A stretch of DNA of 64,000 nt from Ningiella ruwaisensis (GCF_004798935.1 NZ_RAHT01000005.1:124001-188000); one strand, 5' to 3'; numbered from the stretch's first letter, positions 18,202-27,871 are shown. A program made the numbers and translations. Notes: generated by a model from the sequence alone, not told the origin.

Positions 18202-19229
18202 ATACAGTATTGGTTACAGGAGGCAGTGGATACATAGGCAGTCACACTGTTCTTCAGTTAGTAAACGCCGGCTACGATGTGCTTGTCCTAGACAACTTTT
18301 CTAATTCATCGAGAGAAAGTCTGACTCGCGTTGAATCACTCTGCGGCAAAAAAATCCCGCTTATAGAAGGTGACATTCGCGATGAAACTGCGCTAAACGC
18401 CTTATTCAAAAACCATGATTTTAGTGCTGTAATTCACTTTGCTGGGTTGAAAGCCGTTGGCGAATCTGTTGAAAAACCCGCTTTGTACTATGAAAATAAT
18501 GTCTACGGCACCTTAAATCTATGTAAAGTAATGGCGGCTCATAATGTGAAGAACATCGTGTTTAGCTCGTCTGCAACTGTGTACGGCGATCCTGTAGAAT
18601 TGCCCTTACATGAAGGCCTCCCCACTGGTACGCCAACCAATCCATATGGCATGTCCAAGCTTATGGTCGAACTGATACTAAAAGACTTTTATAAAGCCGA
18701 TAATGACTGGAATATCGTGCTGCTTCGTTACTTTAATCCGGTTGGCGCACATATTTCTGGCACCATTGGGGAAGATCCAAACGGCATCCCGAATAACCTG
18801 ATGCCTTTCATAACGCAAGTTGCTACCGGAAAACGCGAGTACTTAAGTGTGTTTGGTGATGATTACAATACACCTGATGGTACAGGTGTGCGTGATTATA
18901 TCCACGTGGAAGACTTAGCGGATGGACATTTAAAAGCCTTGAAGAAAATAAACGATAAAGCCGGATTATTTGTTTGTAATTTGGGAACAGGTCAAGGTTA
19001 CAGCGTTCTTGATATGGTCAAAGCATTTGAAGACGCAAGTGGACAAAAAGTCCCCTACAAAATTGCCCCTCGCAGAGCAGGTGATGTTGCATCATGTTAT
19101 GCAGATCCAACGCTTGCAAAAAACGAGCTTGGCTGGGTAGCGCAAAAAAACCTGCAAGAAATGTGTGAAGACTCATGGCGCTGGCAAAGTCAAAACCCAA
19201 ATGGTTATAAAGGAATGCAAGGCGAGTAG
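18198..19229 (+). CDS. galE: UDP-glucose 4-epimerase
   Basis: GalE interconverts UDP-glucose and UDP-galactose. The 343 residues are a normal length. The NAD-binding motif is [15 protein letters not shown]. The catalytic pair lies in SSSATVYG (Ser/Thr) and YGMSK (Tyr-x-x-x-Lys), and the C-terminal substrate region includes [14 protein letters not shown] and [13 protein letters not shown]. It uses the same UDP-sugar pool as GalU and Ugd in the capsule operon but lies on the other strand in a separate short transcript with the small membrane protein. Confidence 0.95.
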   Translation: MNTVLVTGGSGYIGSHTVLQLVNAGYDVLVLDNFSNSSRESLTRVESLCGKKIPLIEGDIRDETALNALFKNHDFSAVIHFAGLKAVGESVEKPALYYENNVYGTLNLCKVMAAHNVKNIVFSSSATVYGDPVELPLHEGLPTGTPTNPYGMSKLMVELILKDFYKADNDWNIVLLRYFNPVGAHISGTIGEDPNGIPNNLMPFITQVATGKREYLSVFGDDYNTPDGTGVRDYIHVEDLADGHLKALKKINDKAGLFVCNLGTGQGYSVLDMVKAFEDASGQKVPYKIAPRRAGDVASCYADPTLAKNELGWVAQKNLQEMCEDSWRWQSQNPNGYKGMQGE

Positions 19230-19247
19230 CGAGTAAAGAGTACAGAG

Positions 19248-19269
19248 TGGCGAGTAAAACTACTCGCCA
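19248..19269. terminator. hairpin between convergent galE and mlaA
   Basis: TGGCGAGTA and TACTCGCCA form a perfect 9-bp stem with an AAAC loop. It overlaps the last codons of mlaA and lies 18 bases after galE. No T tract follows, so it is a candidate bidirectional terminator only. Two further GCGAGTA units lie just upstream. Confidence 0.4.
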
Positions 19270-20072
19270 TCTTCGAACAAAGACTCAAAGTCCTCAAAAT
19301 CTTCGGCTTCTTCCTGTATCTCTTCTTCGGTGCGCTGGCCAAACTTTCCATCACTTAACTCAAAGGCCGAGCGCTGAAAATAGGCATCTCTTACAAATAA
19401 GTATTGGTCAAGGGCGCGCTCCAAATTAGCTTCCTGATCAAGTAAGGTTGCACGTGTTTCCAGTAATCGAACAACCGCTGCGCCTACGGCATATTGATCC
19501 GCTAGCACGGTTTCAGGCCAATAAAACCGGTCTACCATCTCTCCGGTAAAATTCCTCACATCGCTTGGACCTAAAATGGGTAACATAATATACGGACCGG
19601 TTCCAATGCCTAAATTACCCAGCACTTGATTAAAATCCTCTTCCTGTCGCTCTATACCCATTGATTCGGCGACATCGAACAATCCAAATATGCCGATGGT
19701 TGAATTGATGACAAAGCGGCTGAAACTGGCAAAGGAATCTGAAGGCTTACCCTGCAGAAAGTTATTTATCACGTTTGCAGGCTCCTGAATATTTTCCGAG
19801 GCATTCAGCAAACCGTTTCTAACCGGCATGGGGGTAATTGCAACATATCCTTGAGTAACAGGTTTGAGTATAAAACGATCTAGCACATCTCGGTTAAAAT
19901 CCCAGACTACCCGGTTAACAGGCTCAAACGGGTCGCTGACTGTTGTTCTGTCTTCCTGTGCTTGATTGATTCTCGCTTCTTCAAACTGCTCGCGCTGACT
20001 ACTTGTGCAAGCACTTAAGAGCGTGATCCCTATAAATAAAATACTTGTTCGCCAAGCTTTGCTCATTTTCAC
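19260..20072 (-). CDS. mlaA: MlaA (VacJ) outer-membrane lipoprotein
   Basis: MlaA removes misplaced phospholipids from the outer leaflet of the outer membrane and passes them to the Mla pathway. The signal peptide ends in the lipobox LLSAC. The mature protein has the family segments DPFEPVNRVVWDFNRDVLDRFILKP and GTGPYIMLPILGPSDVRNF. The C-terminus is acidic. The gene begins directly after the ccmI stop and so is probably co-transcribed with the cytochrome c maturation genes. Its usual partners mlaBCDEF are not in the window. Confidence 0.93.
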   Translation of the reverse strand: MKMSKAWRTSILFIGITLLSACTSSQREQFEEARINQAQEDRTTVSDPFEPVNRVVWDFNRDVLDRFILKPVTQGYVAITPMPVRNGLLNASENIQEPANVINNFLQGKPSDSFASFSRFVINSTIGIFGLFDVAESMGIERQEEDFNQVLGNLGIGTGPYIMLPILGPSDVRNFTGEMVDRFYWPETVLADQYAVGAAVVRLLETRATLLDQEANLERALDQYLFVRDAYFQRSAFELSDGKFGQRTEEEIQEEAEDFEDFESLFEDGE

Positions 20073-21509
20073 TTACAATTCCTTATTAATTAGCAAACGA
20101 TGCTCACTTAGTTTTCCTTGCTCTATAGCAAGTTGCGAAATTTCGCCCTGTAGCTCACCACTACTTGGCATAACATCCGCATCTGCTGAAATTCGCGCCG
20201 TGATCTTAACATTGTTGGCAGAAGAAAGCGTCACCCCTGGCATCATCGCATCTTCATCAGAAAGCATCACTTGAAGCGGAAATTGGGACGAAAAAGCACT
20301 TAAGCTTGTCCGATTCACCGCTAGCGGAACACGCGACTGGTTATCTGCGTTCTGAGCGAATACTATTAGATACCCACTGGCGGGCAACTTGGATTGCAAG
20401 GATTTATCTAAATCAATATTTAGTACAAGTTGAGTAGGTGCGTCTTCTGACTGAGCAGACAATTGCGAGTCTTTCTCTTCAATCGTGTTTTCTGAAGCCG
20501 CGATTTCAGAAGCCAAGCTTTGCGTATTGTTGCCTTGCAAGATTAGATTCTCCGGTACGCCTATGCTTATAAGTTGCGACACTAGAGATTGATAAAAGCT
20601 ACTTTGAGGCGAGAGTTGATCGCGGATCATCACAAAATTATTGAGCGCAAGTTCGGTATCGCCAAGTTGAGTGGCTACCACAGTAAGCAACAATCGATAA
20701 TCACGATTATCCGGTTCAAGGTTGACCAAGTAGGTCACTTGCCGCTTCGCGTTTTCAAGGCTATCTTCTGTACCTTGCGCCATTAGCGCCTGTGCGTATT
20801 TTTCTCGTAAGCCTAAATTTCGTGGCTCTATATCCAAAGCCTTTTCAAACGCAGCAACAGACTCTTCCATTCTGCCTATCGCCATTTGTACCTGACCAAG
20901 TAAGCGCCATCCTTCAATATCTTCGGGAGACTCGCGAAGGCGTTTGCGGATAACCAGGGCAAATTTGGCGTAATCGTTTGGCGTGACTTCAACACCTGCG
21001 CCCAAGCCTGCCTGGCCAGTTATTTTTCGCGTGAGCTCAGCAGCATCCTCTTGAGCTGCCAAATATTCCTGTAATCCATCGAGCTGATTCGCATTAAGAT
21101 ATACCCAAACACCTACAACTAGGGCGGGTATTGCCAATAAGCCGAGCATGGGCCAGTTAATCGCACTCTTTTTATTTGCATCTTGGGTTGCTTTTGAAGC
21201 ATTTTCTGAAGCACTTTCTATAGCATCGAGCGCGTCTTTATGTATACGCACACCTTGTAGTCGTTCCGTTTCTTCAACAAGTGCCAGTTTTAGTTCCTTT
21301 ACCGCACTGAGCTTGTCTTTTTCGGAGATAAGTCCTTCTTCGACTTCTCGATCTAGCTCGCTAATACGCTGCTTCACCACGTTAGCATTCGTAACGTGTA
21401 TACGCTTTATTTTGGCTTTATTTTGTTTTGACGTGAGTAACAGTGGTACAAAAATAAACAAAGTCGACAATGCCACTAGCACCGCCGCTATAATAAAAAA
21501 TTCAGTCAC
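20073..21509 (-). CDS. ccmI: cytochrome c maturation protein CcmI
   Basis: CcmI is the apocytochrome c chaperone of the haem lyase step. This 478-residue protein has an N-terminal membrane helix at about 3-25, a cytoplasmic loop with a coiled coil, and a second helix near 120-140 (INWPMLGLLAIPALVVGVWVYL). A periplasmic TPR region at about 175-290 includes PEDIEGWRLLGQVQMAIGRMEESVAAFEKAL. The C-terminal periplasmic domain resembles the apocytochrome-binding end of longer CcmI proteins. It begins next to the ccmH stop. Confidence 0.9.
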   Translation of the reverse strand: MTEFFIIAAVLVALSTLFIFVPLLLTSKQNKAKIKRIHVTNANVVKQRISELDREVEEGLISEKDKLSAVKELKLALVEETERLQGVRIHKDALDAIESASENASKATQDANKKSAINWPMLGLLAIPALVVGVWVYLNANQLDGLQEYLAAQEDAAELTRKITGQAGLGAGVEVTPNDYAKFALVIRKRLRESPEDIEGWRLLGQVQMAIGRMEESVAAFEKALDIEPRNLGLREKYAQALMAQGTEDSLENAKRQVTYLVNLEPDNRDYRLLLTVVATQLGDTELALNNFVMIRDQLSPQSSFYQSLVSQLISIGVPENLILQGNNTQSLASEIAASENTIEEKDSQLSAQSEDAPTQLVLNIDLDKSLQSKLPASGYLIVFAQNADNQSRVPLAVNRTSLSAFSSQFPLQVMLSDEDAMMPGVTLSSANNVKITARISADADVMPSSGELQGEISQLAIEQGKLSEHRLLINKEL

Positions 21510-22106
21510 TTATTCTTCCTTTAACAGCTCTTCTGCTCTCGCAAGGCGAGCCTCTACATCGCTATCATCGACTTGTTTACGTCGTTTGATAAACATAAAC
21601 AGCATGGCAAATGCGAAAAGAATGGGCACCAACCAAAGCCAGACCGTTGCCGCATTTACAGGGGGTTGATAATGAACAAAATCACCATAACGCTGCTTCA
21701 TCCACGAAATCACTTCTGATTCATCCTTGCCTTCTCGCATTAATTGGTACACTTTTCGACGCATGTCATGTGCTATCGGCGCGTCAGAGTCTGCGATATT
21801 TTGATTTTGACATTTAGGACAGCGTAATTCTTCTGTTAATTTTAAAAAAGTTTTACGATCTTTAGGGTCGGTAAACGCATAATTTTCAGCGTAGCCTTCA
21901 ATGAATGAAGCCGGTTTGTCAACAACCTGAAATTCGGACCCTTGGGCAGTAATATCCGGCGTGTTTTCTTCGGCATTTTCATTTGTCGCTTGCTGAGCAA
22001 TTGCAGAATCCGCAAAAATTGCAGAAATTGCGAGAAGAGCCCAAAAGGCAAGACAAGAAAGTATGAACCGCATCGCAAACGGCAGATTAGTTCGATATCG
22101 CATCAT
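21510..22106 (-). CDS. ccmH: cytochrome c maturation thiol reductase CcmH
   Basis: CcmH keeps apocytochrome cysteines reduced for haem attachment. This is the short form, 198 residues, with a signal peptide ending near SAIAQQ and a 40-residue acidic insert. The redox motif LRCPKCQNQNIADSDAP is near residue 90, and a C-terminal membrane helix (TVWLWLVPILFAFAMLFMF) is followed by a basic tail. The TPR part found in E. coli CcmH is encoded separately here as ccmI. The start overlaps the ccmG stop. Confidence 0.94.
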   Translation of the reverse strand: MMRYRTNLPFAMRFILSCLAFWALLAISAIFADSAIAQQATNENAEENTPDITAQGSEFQVVDKPASFIEGYAENYAFTDPKDRKTFLKLTEELRCPKCQNQNIADSDAPIAHDMRRKVYQLMREGKDESEVISWMKQRYGDFVHYQPPVNAATVWLWLVPILFAFAMLFMFIKRRKQVDDSDVEARLARAEELLKEE

Positions 22107-22687
22107 CCTTCCTCCACCTGCCCTTGAAGTTCATCCAACACAGGTTGAAATTTTGCAGCCCACACCCGCGGGTTTACATCCCCTAAATGATGCACTCGAA
22201 TGACGCCGTTGCGGTCAACCAAAAATGTTTCGGGTGCACCGGTTACGCCTAAATCGAGCGCCGTATCTCGATACACGTCAAAAATATTAAACTCAAAGGG
22301 GTTGCCATAGCGCCCTAATGTTTCTCTCACCTCGCTTCGCACGCGATTAATGGTTTTTGTGCCAAAGTCCGGGTCAATATCCTGATCATAATAAAGCCCC
22401 ACAAACCGAATGCCCTGCTGACTTAACTCGGTCAAATAGGGTAATTCGATAGCGCAGGTTATACACCATACTCCCCAAACATTGATAAGCGTGATTTCAC
22501 CATCAAAAATGCGATTATCATAAATGATGCTCTCATCCATGAGGTCAGGCAGTTTAAAAGCAGGAAAAGGCTCTGCCAAAACTTCAGACTCGCGCTCTGT
22601 AGGATCTGAAAACAGGCCTTTAAACAAAAACACGCTTAAACCTAAAAACAAAATAAATGGAAGTAAAAACCAGCTTAGACGCTTCAT
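22103..22687 (-). CDS. ccmG: thiol:disulfide interchange protein CcmG/DsbE
   Basis: This membrane-anchored periplasmic thioredoxin-like protein reduces CcmH or the apocytochrome. It has an N-terminal helix at about 5-25 and a thioredoxin domain with the active site VWGVWCITCAIELPYL. The usual CcmG site is WCPTC. The proline is replaced here by isoleucine, although both cysteines are present. The cis-Pro region GVTGAPETFLVDRNG is intact. It overlaps ccmF and ccmH by four bases each. Confidence 0.92.
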   Translation of the reverse strand: MKRLSWFLLPFILFLGLSVFLFKGLFSDPTERESEVLAEPFPAFKLPDLMDESIIYDNRIFDGEITLINVWGVWCITCAIELPYLTELSQQGIRFVGLYYDQDIDPDFGTKTINRVRSEVRETLGRYGNPFEFNIFDVYRDTALDLGVTGAPETFLVDRNGVIRVHHLGDVNPRVWAAKFQPVLDELQGQVEEG

Positions 22688-24756
22688 GCCCCAGCCTCAC
22701 TTTCTTTAGCATTAGTTTGAGCAATTGAGTCCCGAGAAGGCTGCACATTCGCATTGCTGCCTCCATTGCCAGCAAACATATCTTTTACTTTGGCAATTTT
22801 TTTAATGCGATAGCGCTTATCTAAAATAGAAAACACACCGCCTATACACATTACAAAAGCACCGCCCCATATCCATACTACAAAAGGCTTGTAATATAAT
22901 CTGACTGCCCACGCTCCATTATCGAGGGGCTCACCAAGCGCCACAAATAAGTCGCGAGTAAGTGTGGTATGAATTCCGGCCTCAGTCATGGTCATGCGCT
23001 GCACTGTGTAAAAACGCTTTTCCGGCTCCAGATGCGATACCTTCTCGCCATCTTTATATACATCAAATATACCCTTATCAGATATGTAGTTAGGCCCTCT
23101 GACTTCTTTTACACCGGTAAACTCGACCTCATAATCGGCAATCGTCACGCGCTGGCCAGCTTCCATTCTCAGGTCGCGCTCTAGCTCATAATTACTTACC
23201 AAAGTAATACCAATTAGGCATATGGCAAAGCCAACATGACCTAAAATCATGCCCCAATGACTGCGGCTGAGTTTTCCTAGCGAAGCCATAAACGACAAGT
23301 CGCTTCTGTTTGATGTTTGTGCAAGCACGCGCTGCCTGACTTCAAGCACAGTCCCAATCAAAATCCAAAAACTCATCACCAAACCAAGTGCTCCCATATA
23401 GGTTTGTTCATCGTAAGTGGCATTGATGAGCAAGCCCGCGCTCAAGGCTAAAATAAAGGCGAAGATCAGTTGGTTGCGCAATGCCTCAGGTTGCTGACGC
23501 TTCCACCGAGACAATGGTCCAATACCTAAAAACAAAACAAATGGCACAATCAGCAAAGTGAACATTTGATTGAAAAACGGCGCGCCAATTGAAATTGTGC
23601 CCAAACCAATCTCTTTGTGTACCAGCGGAAATAAGGTTCCCAACAGCACGACAATGGTCGCGGCGACGAGCAATACGTTATTGCCCATGAGCATCATCTC
23701 ACGAGAGAAAATATCGTAACGCCCAACGCTTTTAAGCTGAGAGGCTCTAAATGCATAAAGCAGTAAAGATGCACCAATAACCACAACCAGTAAGCCAAGA
23801 ATGAATAATCCTCTGGAAGGATCGCTTGCAAAAGAATGCACCGATACCAATACGCCAGAGCGAACTAAAAAGGTGCCTAATAAACTGAGAGAGAAAGCGG
23901 CAATTGCCAATAACACGGTCCAGGATTTGAAGACTTTGCGCTTTTCGGTCACGGCCAGACTATGCATCAATGCTGTACCAACTAACCAAGGCATAAAAGA
24001 GGCGTTTTCGACCGGATCCCAAAACCACCAGCCTCCCCAGCCAAGTTCGTAATAGGCCCACCAACTTCCCAAAGCAATCCCCAAAGTCAAAAATGCCCAA
24101 GCTGCAATAGTCCATGGTCTGGACCATCGGGCCCAGGTTGAGTCGAGCTGTCCACCAATGAGCGCAGCAATAGCAAATGCGAAAGCCACTGAAAAACCAA
24201 CATAGCCCATGTAAAGCATGGGCGGATGAATGATCATGCCAAAATCTTGCAACAGCGGATTTAAATCTCGCCCATCAACAGGGAAAAACGGCAGCATGCT
24301 ATCGAAGGGGTTAGAGGTAATTAGCATAAACAGATAAAACGAAATGCTCACCATGCCTAACACAGATAATACTCGCGCTACCATCGCCTCAGGTATGCCT
24401 TTAGAAAAAAGCGCGACGGCCAAGGCCCATACCGCAAAAATCAACACCCAAAGCAAAAACGAACCTTCATGACCGCCCCAAACGGCTGTTATTTTGTAAT
24501 AGATGGGTAGCTTGGAATTGGAGTTTTGCGCAACATAATTCAAACTGAAATCGTCAGTAATAAAGGCATAAGTCAAGCAGAGATAGGCAATCAGGGTAAA
24601 CACAAACAATCCCCACGTGAGCGGGCGCGCCATTTGCATTAAGGTCTGATTATTTGTTTGCGCCCCCCACAGCGGATACACCGCCAGCAAAATAGAGAGC
24701 ACGAGGGCAATTACAAGGGTAAGGTTACCTATTTCTGGTACAAACTCTGCAAACAT
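22684..24756 (-). CDS. ccmF: haem lyase CcmF
   Basis: CcmF is the large integral-membrane subunit that attaches haem to apocytochrome c. The 690 residues have about fifteen membrane helices. The tryptophan-rich WWD haem-handling motif GWGGWWFWDPVENASFMPWL is near residue 230, preceded by MIIHPPMLYMGYVGF. The periplasmic domain lies near residues 510-610. The Ala- and Asn-rich C-terminal tail is longer than strictly needed but unremarkable. It overlaps ccmE and ccmG. Confidence 0.96.
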   Translation of the reverse strand: MFAEFVPEIGNLTLVIALVLSILLAVYPLWGAQTNNQTLMQMARPLTWGLFVFTLIAYLCLTYAFITDDFSLNYVAQNSNSKLPIYYKITAVWGGHEGSFLLWVLIFAVWALAVALFSKGIPEAMVARVLSVLGMVSISFYLFMLITSNPFDSMLPFFPVDGRDLNPLLQDFGMIIHPPMLYMGYVGFSVAFAFAIAALIGGQLDSTWARWSRPWTIAAWAFLTLGIALGSWWAYYELGWGGWWFWDPVENASFMPWLVGTALMHSLAVTEKRKVFKSWTVLLAIAAFSLSLLGTFLVRSGVLVSVHSFASDPSRGLFILGLLVVVIGASLLLYAFRASQLKSVGRYDIFSREMMLMGNNVLLVAATIVVLLGTLFPLVHKEIGLGTISIGAPFFNQMFTLLIVPFVLFLGIGPLSRWKRQQPEALRNQLIFAFILALSAGLLINATYDEQTYMGALGLVMSFWILIGTVLEVRQRVLAQTSNRSDLSFMASLGKLSRSHWGMILGHVGFAICLIGITLVSNYELERDLRMEAGQRVTIADYEVEFTGVKEVRGPNYISDKGIFDVYKDGEKVSHLEPEKRFYTVQRMTMTEAGIHTTLTRDLFVALGEPLDNGAWAVRLYYKPFVVWIWGGAFVMCIGGVFSILDKRYRIKKIAKVKDMFAGNGGSNANVQPSRDSIAQTNAKESEAGA

Positions 24757-25262
24757 TAGTAGCTCGCCTCGTTTTGATTCGCATTTTGTAGTTGGCTTGT
24801 TTGATTTTGTTCCGGCTTTTTATGATGAATGCCGAGCTTTTCTGCCAGTTCAGGCGGCATATACTCCTCATCGTGCTTGGCAAGCACTTCTTGCGCAACA
24901 ATTAAGGTGCTTTGCTCAAGAATACCTGTTGCCACAATGCCCTGCCCTTCCCGAAACAAGTCGGGCAAAATACCGCTGTATCTCACTGTGACTTTGGGGC
25001 CGGTATCGATGAGGTCAAAACTTACTGCCAAAGTATCGTTATCGCGCTCTACGCTGCCGGGTACCACTAATCCACCGATGCGTATTCGCTGTCCAATTTG
25101 CGGCATAACGCCCGTTTTGTCTTTACCATTGTGGATTTCAGATGGTGTGTAAAACACATCAATACTGTCGTTGAGGGTGTAAAGCATGATGCCGACCGCC
25201 GCTGATAGCAATATCAAAATACTCGATGCCGCAAAAAGGCGCTGCTTACGTCTTTTATTCAT
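24756..25262 (-). CDS. ccmE: haem chaperone CcmE
   Basis: CcmE carries haem covalently in the periplasm from CcmC to CcmF. It has an N-terminal membrane anchor at about 8-28, an OB-fold domain ([14 protein letters not shown] and [18 protein letters not shown]), and the haem-binding histidine in [13 protein letters not shown] near residue 130. A Gln- and Asn-rich tail follows. The 168 residues are normal for the family. Confidence 0.95.
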   Translation of the reverse strand: MNKRRKQRLFAASSILILLSAAVGIMLYTLNDSIDVFYTPSEIHNGKDKTGVMPQIGQRIRIGGLVVPGSVERDNDTLAVSFDLIDTGPKVTVRYSGILPDLFREGQGIVATGILEQSTLIVAQEVLAKHDEEYMPPELAEKLGIHHKKPEQNQTSQLQNANQNEASY

Positions 25263-25272
25263 GCTTTACTTC

Positions 25273-26346
25273 CTAATTCGTTTCTATCGGATTGGTTTTA
25301 ACATTTCGGGATTGTTTGCGCTTCTCTCTTGCCGCAATAATGCGAGCCGCTCGCGCCTGCTGCTGAGCAACATAATCGCGCACCGCTTTTGACATAAACT
25401 TGCTTTGCCACGCAAGCGCAAGCATGGCAAGTAAACTAACTGCATAACTTAACCACACAAAAAAGCCCCTGCCGCCCATGTCAAAAAAGGCTTGGCCAGA
25501 GCTGAATTTAAAGCCTGCTTGCCACATTAAATAGACAAGAACCAAGGCCAGTATAAGACCGGCAATTAAGGCATAAGTTCGCCCGGGAATGCGATGCAGT
25601 TTATGTCCAGTGTTGTTTAAAAATTCAGACACCCAAGGTCGATGCGCATCTCGCTTGATTAATTCTGTTTTAAGGCGAATGAGCACTACCGCGCCTATAA
25701 AACCCACCATGCCAAGAATAGAAATTACAAGCGGTATCGCCATATCAGCCGGCATGGAAGGTTTGTCAATTTTACTGATACTTGCCGGCTGATGAAGCGT
25801 ATTCCACCACTCGACAGAATACTTGATAATAGGAATATTAATCACGCCGACCATTGCCATGATCGCGGCCGCTTTTCCGCCTTGTTGTTTATCGTCAAAC
25901 GACACATAAAGCGCGATAACGCCAAGATATAAAAACAGTAAAATCAGTTGCGAAGTAAGCCTTGCATCCCATATCCAGTAAGTTCCCCACGTTGGCTTCC
26001 CCCACACTGCACCTGTAAACAGCGAGATGAAAGTAATCACAGCACCAACAGGTGCGATGGCAATCATTGCAGTAAGTGCCGTTCGCCATTGCCACACCAC
26101 ACCAACAAAAGCCGCTACCGCCATGGCAATATACGCAGTCATTGATTGCGTTGAGCTAGGGACATGAATATAAATGATGCGATAAACATCAAATTGTTGA
26201 TAATCAGTTGGCGCAAACGCAAGGCCCCAAACCATTCCCAAAGGTAAGGCAACGCATGCTAGCACCATAAACCAGGGGAATAATTGATTACAAAGCTCGT
26301 AAGCCTTATCGGGTTTTGCATATGCGTTAAACCATTTCCACATCAA
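25273..26346 (-). CDS. ccmC: CcmC-CcmD fusion, haem exporter subunits
   Basis: Residues 1 to about 245 are CcmC, which delivers haem to CcmE. They have six membrane helices, the periplasmic haem histidine in YIHVPSSTQSM and the WWD motif in GKPTWGTYWIWDARLTSQL. CcmC normally ends there. The frame continues with an extra hydrophobic helix at about 257-276 (YALIAGLILALVLVYLMW). After it comes a CcmD-like part from about 281: AFFDMGGRGFFVWLSYAVSLL and then a basic, Arg- and Ala-rich tail (QQQARAARIIAAREKRK). No separate ccmD exists before ccmE, which begins 10 bp further on. The extra helix would restore CcmD's known N-out topology. I call it a fused CcmCD. Confidence 0.9.
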   Translation of the reverse strand: MMWKWFNAYAKPDKAYELCNQLFPWFMVLACVALPLGMVWGLAFAPTDYQQFDVYRIIYIHVPSSTQSMTAYIAMAVAAFVGVVWQWRTALTAMIAIAPVGAVITFISLFTGAVWGKPTWGTYWIWDARLTSQLILLFLYLGVIALYVSFDDKQQGGKAAAIMAMVGVINIPIIKYSVEWWNTLHQPASISKIDKPSMPADMAIPLVISILGMVGFIGAVVLIRLKTELIKRDAHRPWVSEFLNNTGHKLHRIPGRTYALIAGLILALVLVYLMWQAGFKFSSGQAFFDMGGRGFFVWLSYAVSLLAMLALAWQSKFMSKAVRDYVAQQQARAARIIAAREKRKQSRNVKTNPIETN

Positions 26347-27017
26347 TTTTGACTCACTCTTAATGAATAGGCTATTGCCGCAGGCGCGGCCGCTAAGGTA
26401 AATAAAGCCAATGCCGCCATGATACCAAGTTGAAAGCCATAAGGTAATTGCAAGGAAGCCGAATCTATCGCGGAAGTGGCAAAAATAAGCAACGGAATAA
26501 ACAAAGGAATAAGCAAAAGCGCCACTAAGACACCACTTCGTTGTAAACCAACGGTTAAAGCCACTCCTATCGCGCCGATTAAGCTAATGACGGGCGTACC
26601 TAAAAGTAAGGTAGCAATCAGCGCGACATACATTGGCAGGCTCATGTTTAAAAACAAGGCTAATAAGGGAGACAATACGAGCAAAGGCACAATGTGCACT
26701 ACCCAGTGAACGGCGACTTTTACAAGAACAATGGCATAAAGTGGTGTTGTGCTTAAGGTATATTGTTCCAGTGTGCCGTCCATGAAGTCATCACGAAACA
26801 TGCGCTCCATTCCCAATAAAAGCGATAAAATAGCAGCAACCCACACCACCGCGCCGCTTACACGTTGTAAAATTTCAGGGGATGGCCCAATCGCCAGAGG
26901 AAAGAGAGTAATTACCATCACAAAAAACATCAGTGGTTGCATTAACTCTGCCCGCTGGCGATAAGCTAAAGCAAAGTCGCGCTTTGCAAATGAAGTGAGA
27001 ACGCTCAGCATACTCAC
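26343..27017 (-). CDS. ccmB: haem exporter permease CcmB
   Basis: CcmB is the membrane permease partner of CcmA in the CcmABCD complex, which releases haem-loaded CcmE. The 224 residues have six membrane helices and the family segments KRDFALAYRQRAELMQPLMFF and RMFRDDFMDGTLEQYTLSTTPL. It overlaps ccmA and ccmC by four bases each, consistent with tight translational coupling. Confidence 0.95.
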   Translation of the reverse strand: MSMLSVLTSFAKRDFALAYRQRAELMQPLMFFVMVITLFPLAIGPSPEILQRVSGAVVWVAAILSLLLGMERMFRDDFMDGTLEQYTLSTTPLYAIVLVKVAVHWVVHIVPLLVLSPLLALFLNMSLPMYVALIATLLLGTPVISLIGAIGVALTVGLQRSGVLVALLLIPLFIPLLIFATSAIDSASLQLPYGFQLGIMAALALFTLAAAPAAIAYSLRVSQN

Positions 27018-27652
27018 CAGCGATACTCCAGAGTAAATTCACGCATGGGGTGCTCAAGCTTCAGCGGTTGATGTGATGTCATCAATACGCTACCGCCTTG
27101 CTTTAAAAACGCGGTGATTTTGTTTTCAAGTTGCGCGATGATCTGAATATCAAGTGCGGTCATTGGTTCATCCAGTATCCACAGATTACTATGACCTGAG
27201 TGCTCCGAGAGCCACAAGCGAGCCAGCGAAACACGACGCTGCTGCCCGGCTGAAAGATGTTTTACCGGCAACATGTCGAGCCCTTCTAAACCTAAAAGCT
27301 CAAGTACTGCAATGATTTGCTCATCTTTCACGCGTAATTGATGTTGCTTACACCAAAAACGTAAGTTCTCAACGGGGCTAAGCAGAGCGCTCATGCCAAG
27401 CTTATGGCCAAAATAAAGCAGTTTTTGACTGGCATGCGCAATGTCATCATGAACATTGATGCCATTAATGAATACCTCACCGCTTTGCGCTTGACTCAAG
27501 CCCACTAAAATTCTCAGCAGGCTTGTTTTCCCTGCCCCGTTTTCGCCCCTGAGCAACACAAGTTCGCCCGGCGCCAGATGCAAAGACACCGATTCAAACA
27601 AGATACGATCTTGTTTTTCACAACTTAAGTTCCGGGCAGATAAAACAGACAA
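27014..27652 (-). CDS. ccmA: haem exporter ATP-binding protein CcmA
   Basis: CcmA is the ATPase of the CcmABCD complex. Its 212 residues carry Walker A RGENGAGKTSLLR, the signature LSAGQQRRVSLARLW, Walker B LWILDEPMTALD and the switch MTSHQPL. It is the first gene of the operon ccmA-B-CD-E-F-G-H-I-mlaA. The promoter must lie in the 219-base divergent gap before the fliK-like gene. I could not place it with confidence. Confidence 0.95.
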   Translation of the reverse strand: MSVLSARNLSCEKQDRILFESVSLHLAPGELVLLRGENGAGKTSLLRILVGLSQAQSGEVFINGINVHDDIAHASQKLLYFGHKLGMSALLSPVENLRFWCKQHQLRVKDEQIIAVLELLGLEGLDMLPVKHLSAGQQRRVSLARLWLSEHSGHSNLWILDEPMTALDIQIIAQLENKITAFLKQGGSVLMTSHQPLKLEHPMREFTLEYRW

Positions 27653-27857
27653 CAGCTATTCTCGTAAACTAAAAACGCGCAAATACTAGCATAAAAACAA
27701 GAGGCTAACCTACGACAAAGCTGATATAAATTCGTCGGAAAATTCGTGTTTAGTCAACTTTTTTGTGTTTTTTTGATTCAGGTCATTTGTAGTCAAACTG
27801 AAGAAACCAGACTGTACACAATCTGTGAAGCAAAGCGCTTGAGCTTTACTCGATTGT

Positions 27858-27865
27858 GCCGATAA
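27858..27865 (+). promoter_or_regulatory. GCCGATAA, exact sigma-28 (FliA) -10 match
   Basis: GCCGATAA is the exact flagellar sigma-28 -10 sequence. Eleven bases upstream is TTGAGCTT, which matches five of eight -35 positions (TAAAGTTT). It lies only six bases before the ATG of the fliK-like gene, so a transcript from it would start at or just after that codon. Confidence 0.35.
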
Positions 27866-27871
27866 AAAAGC

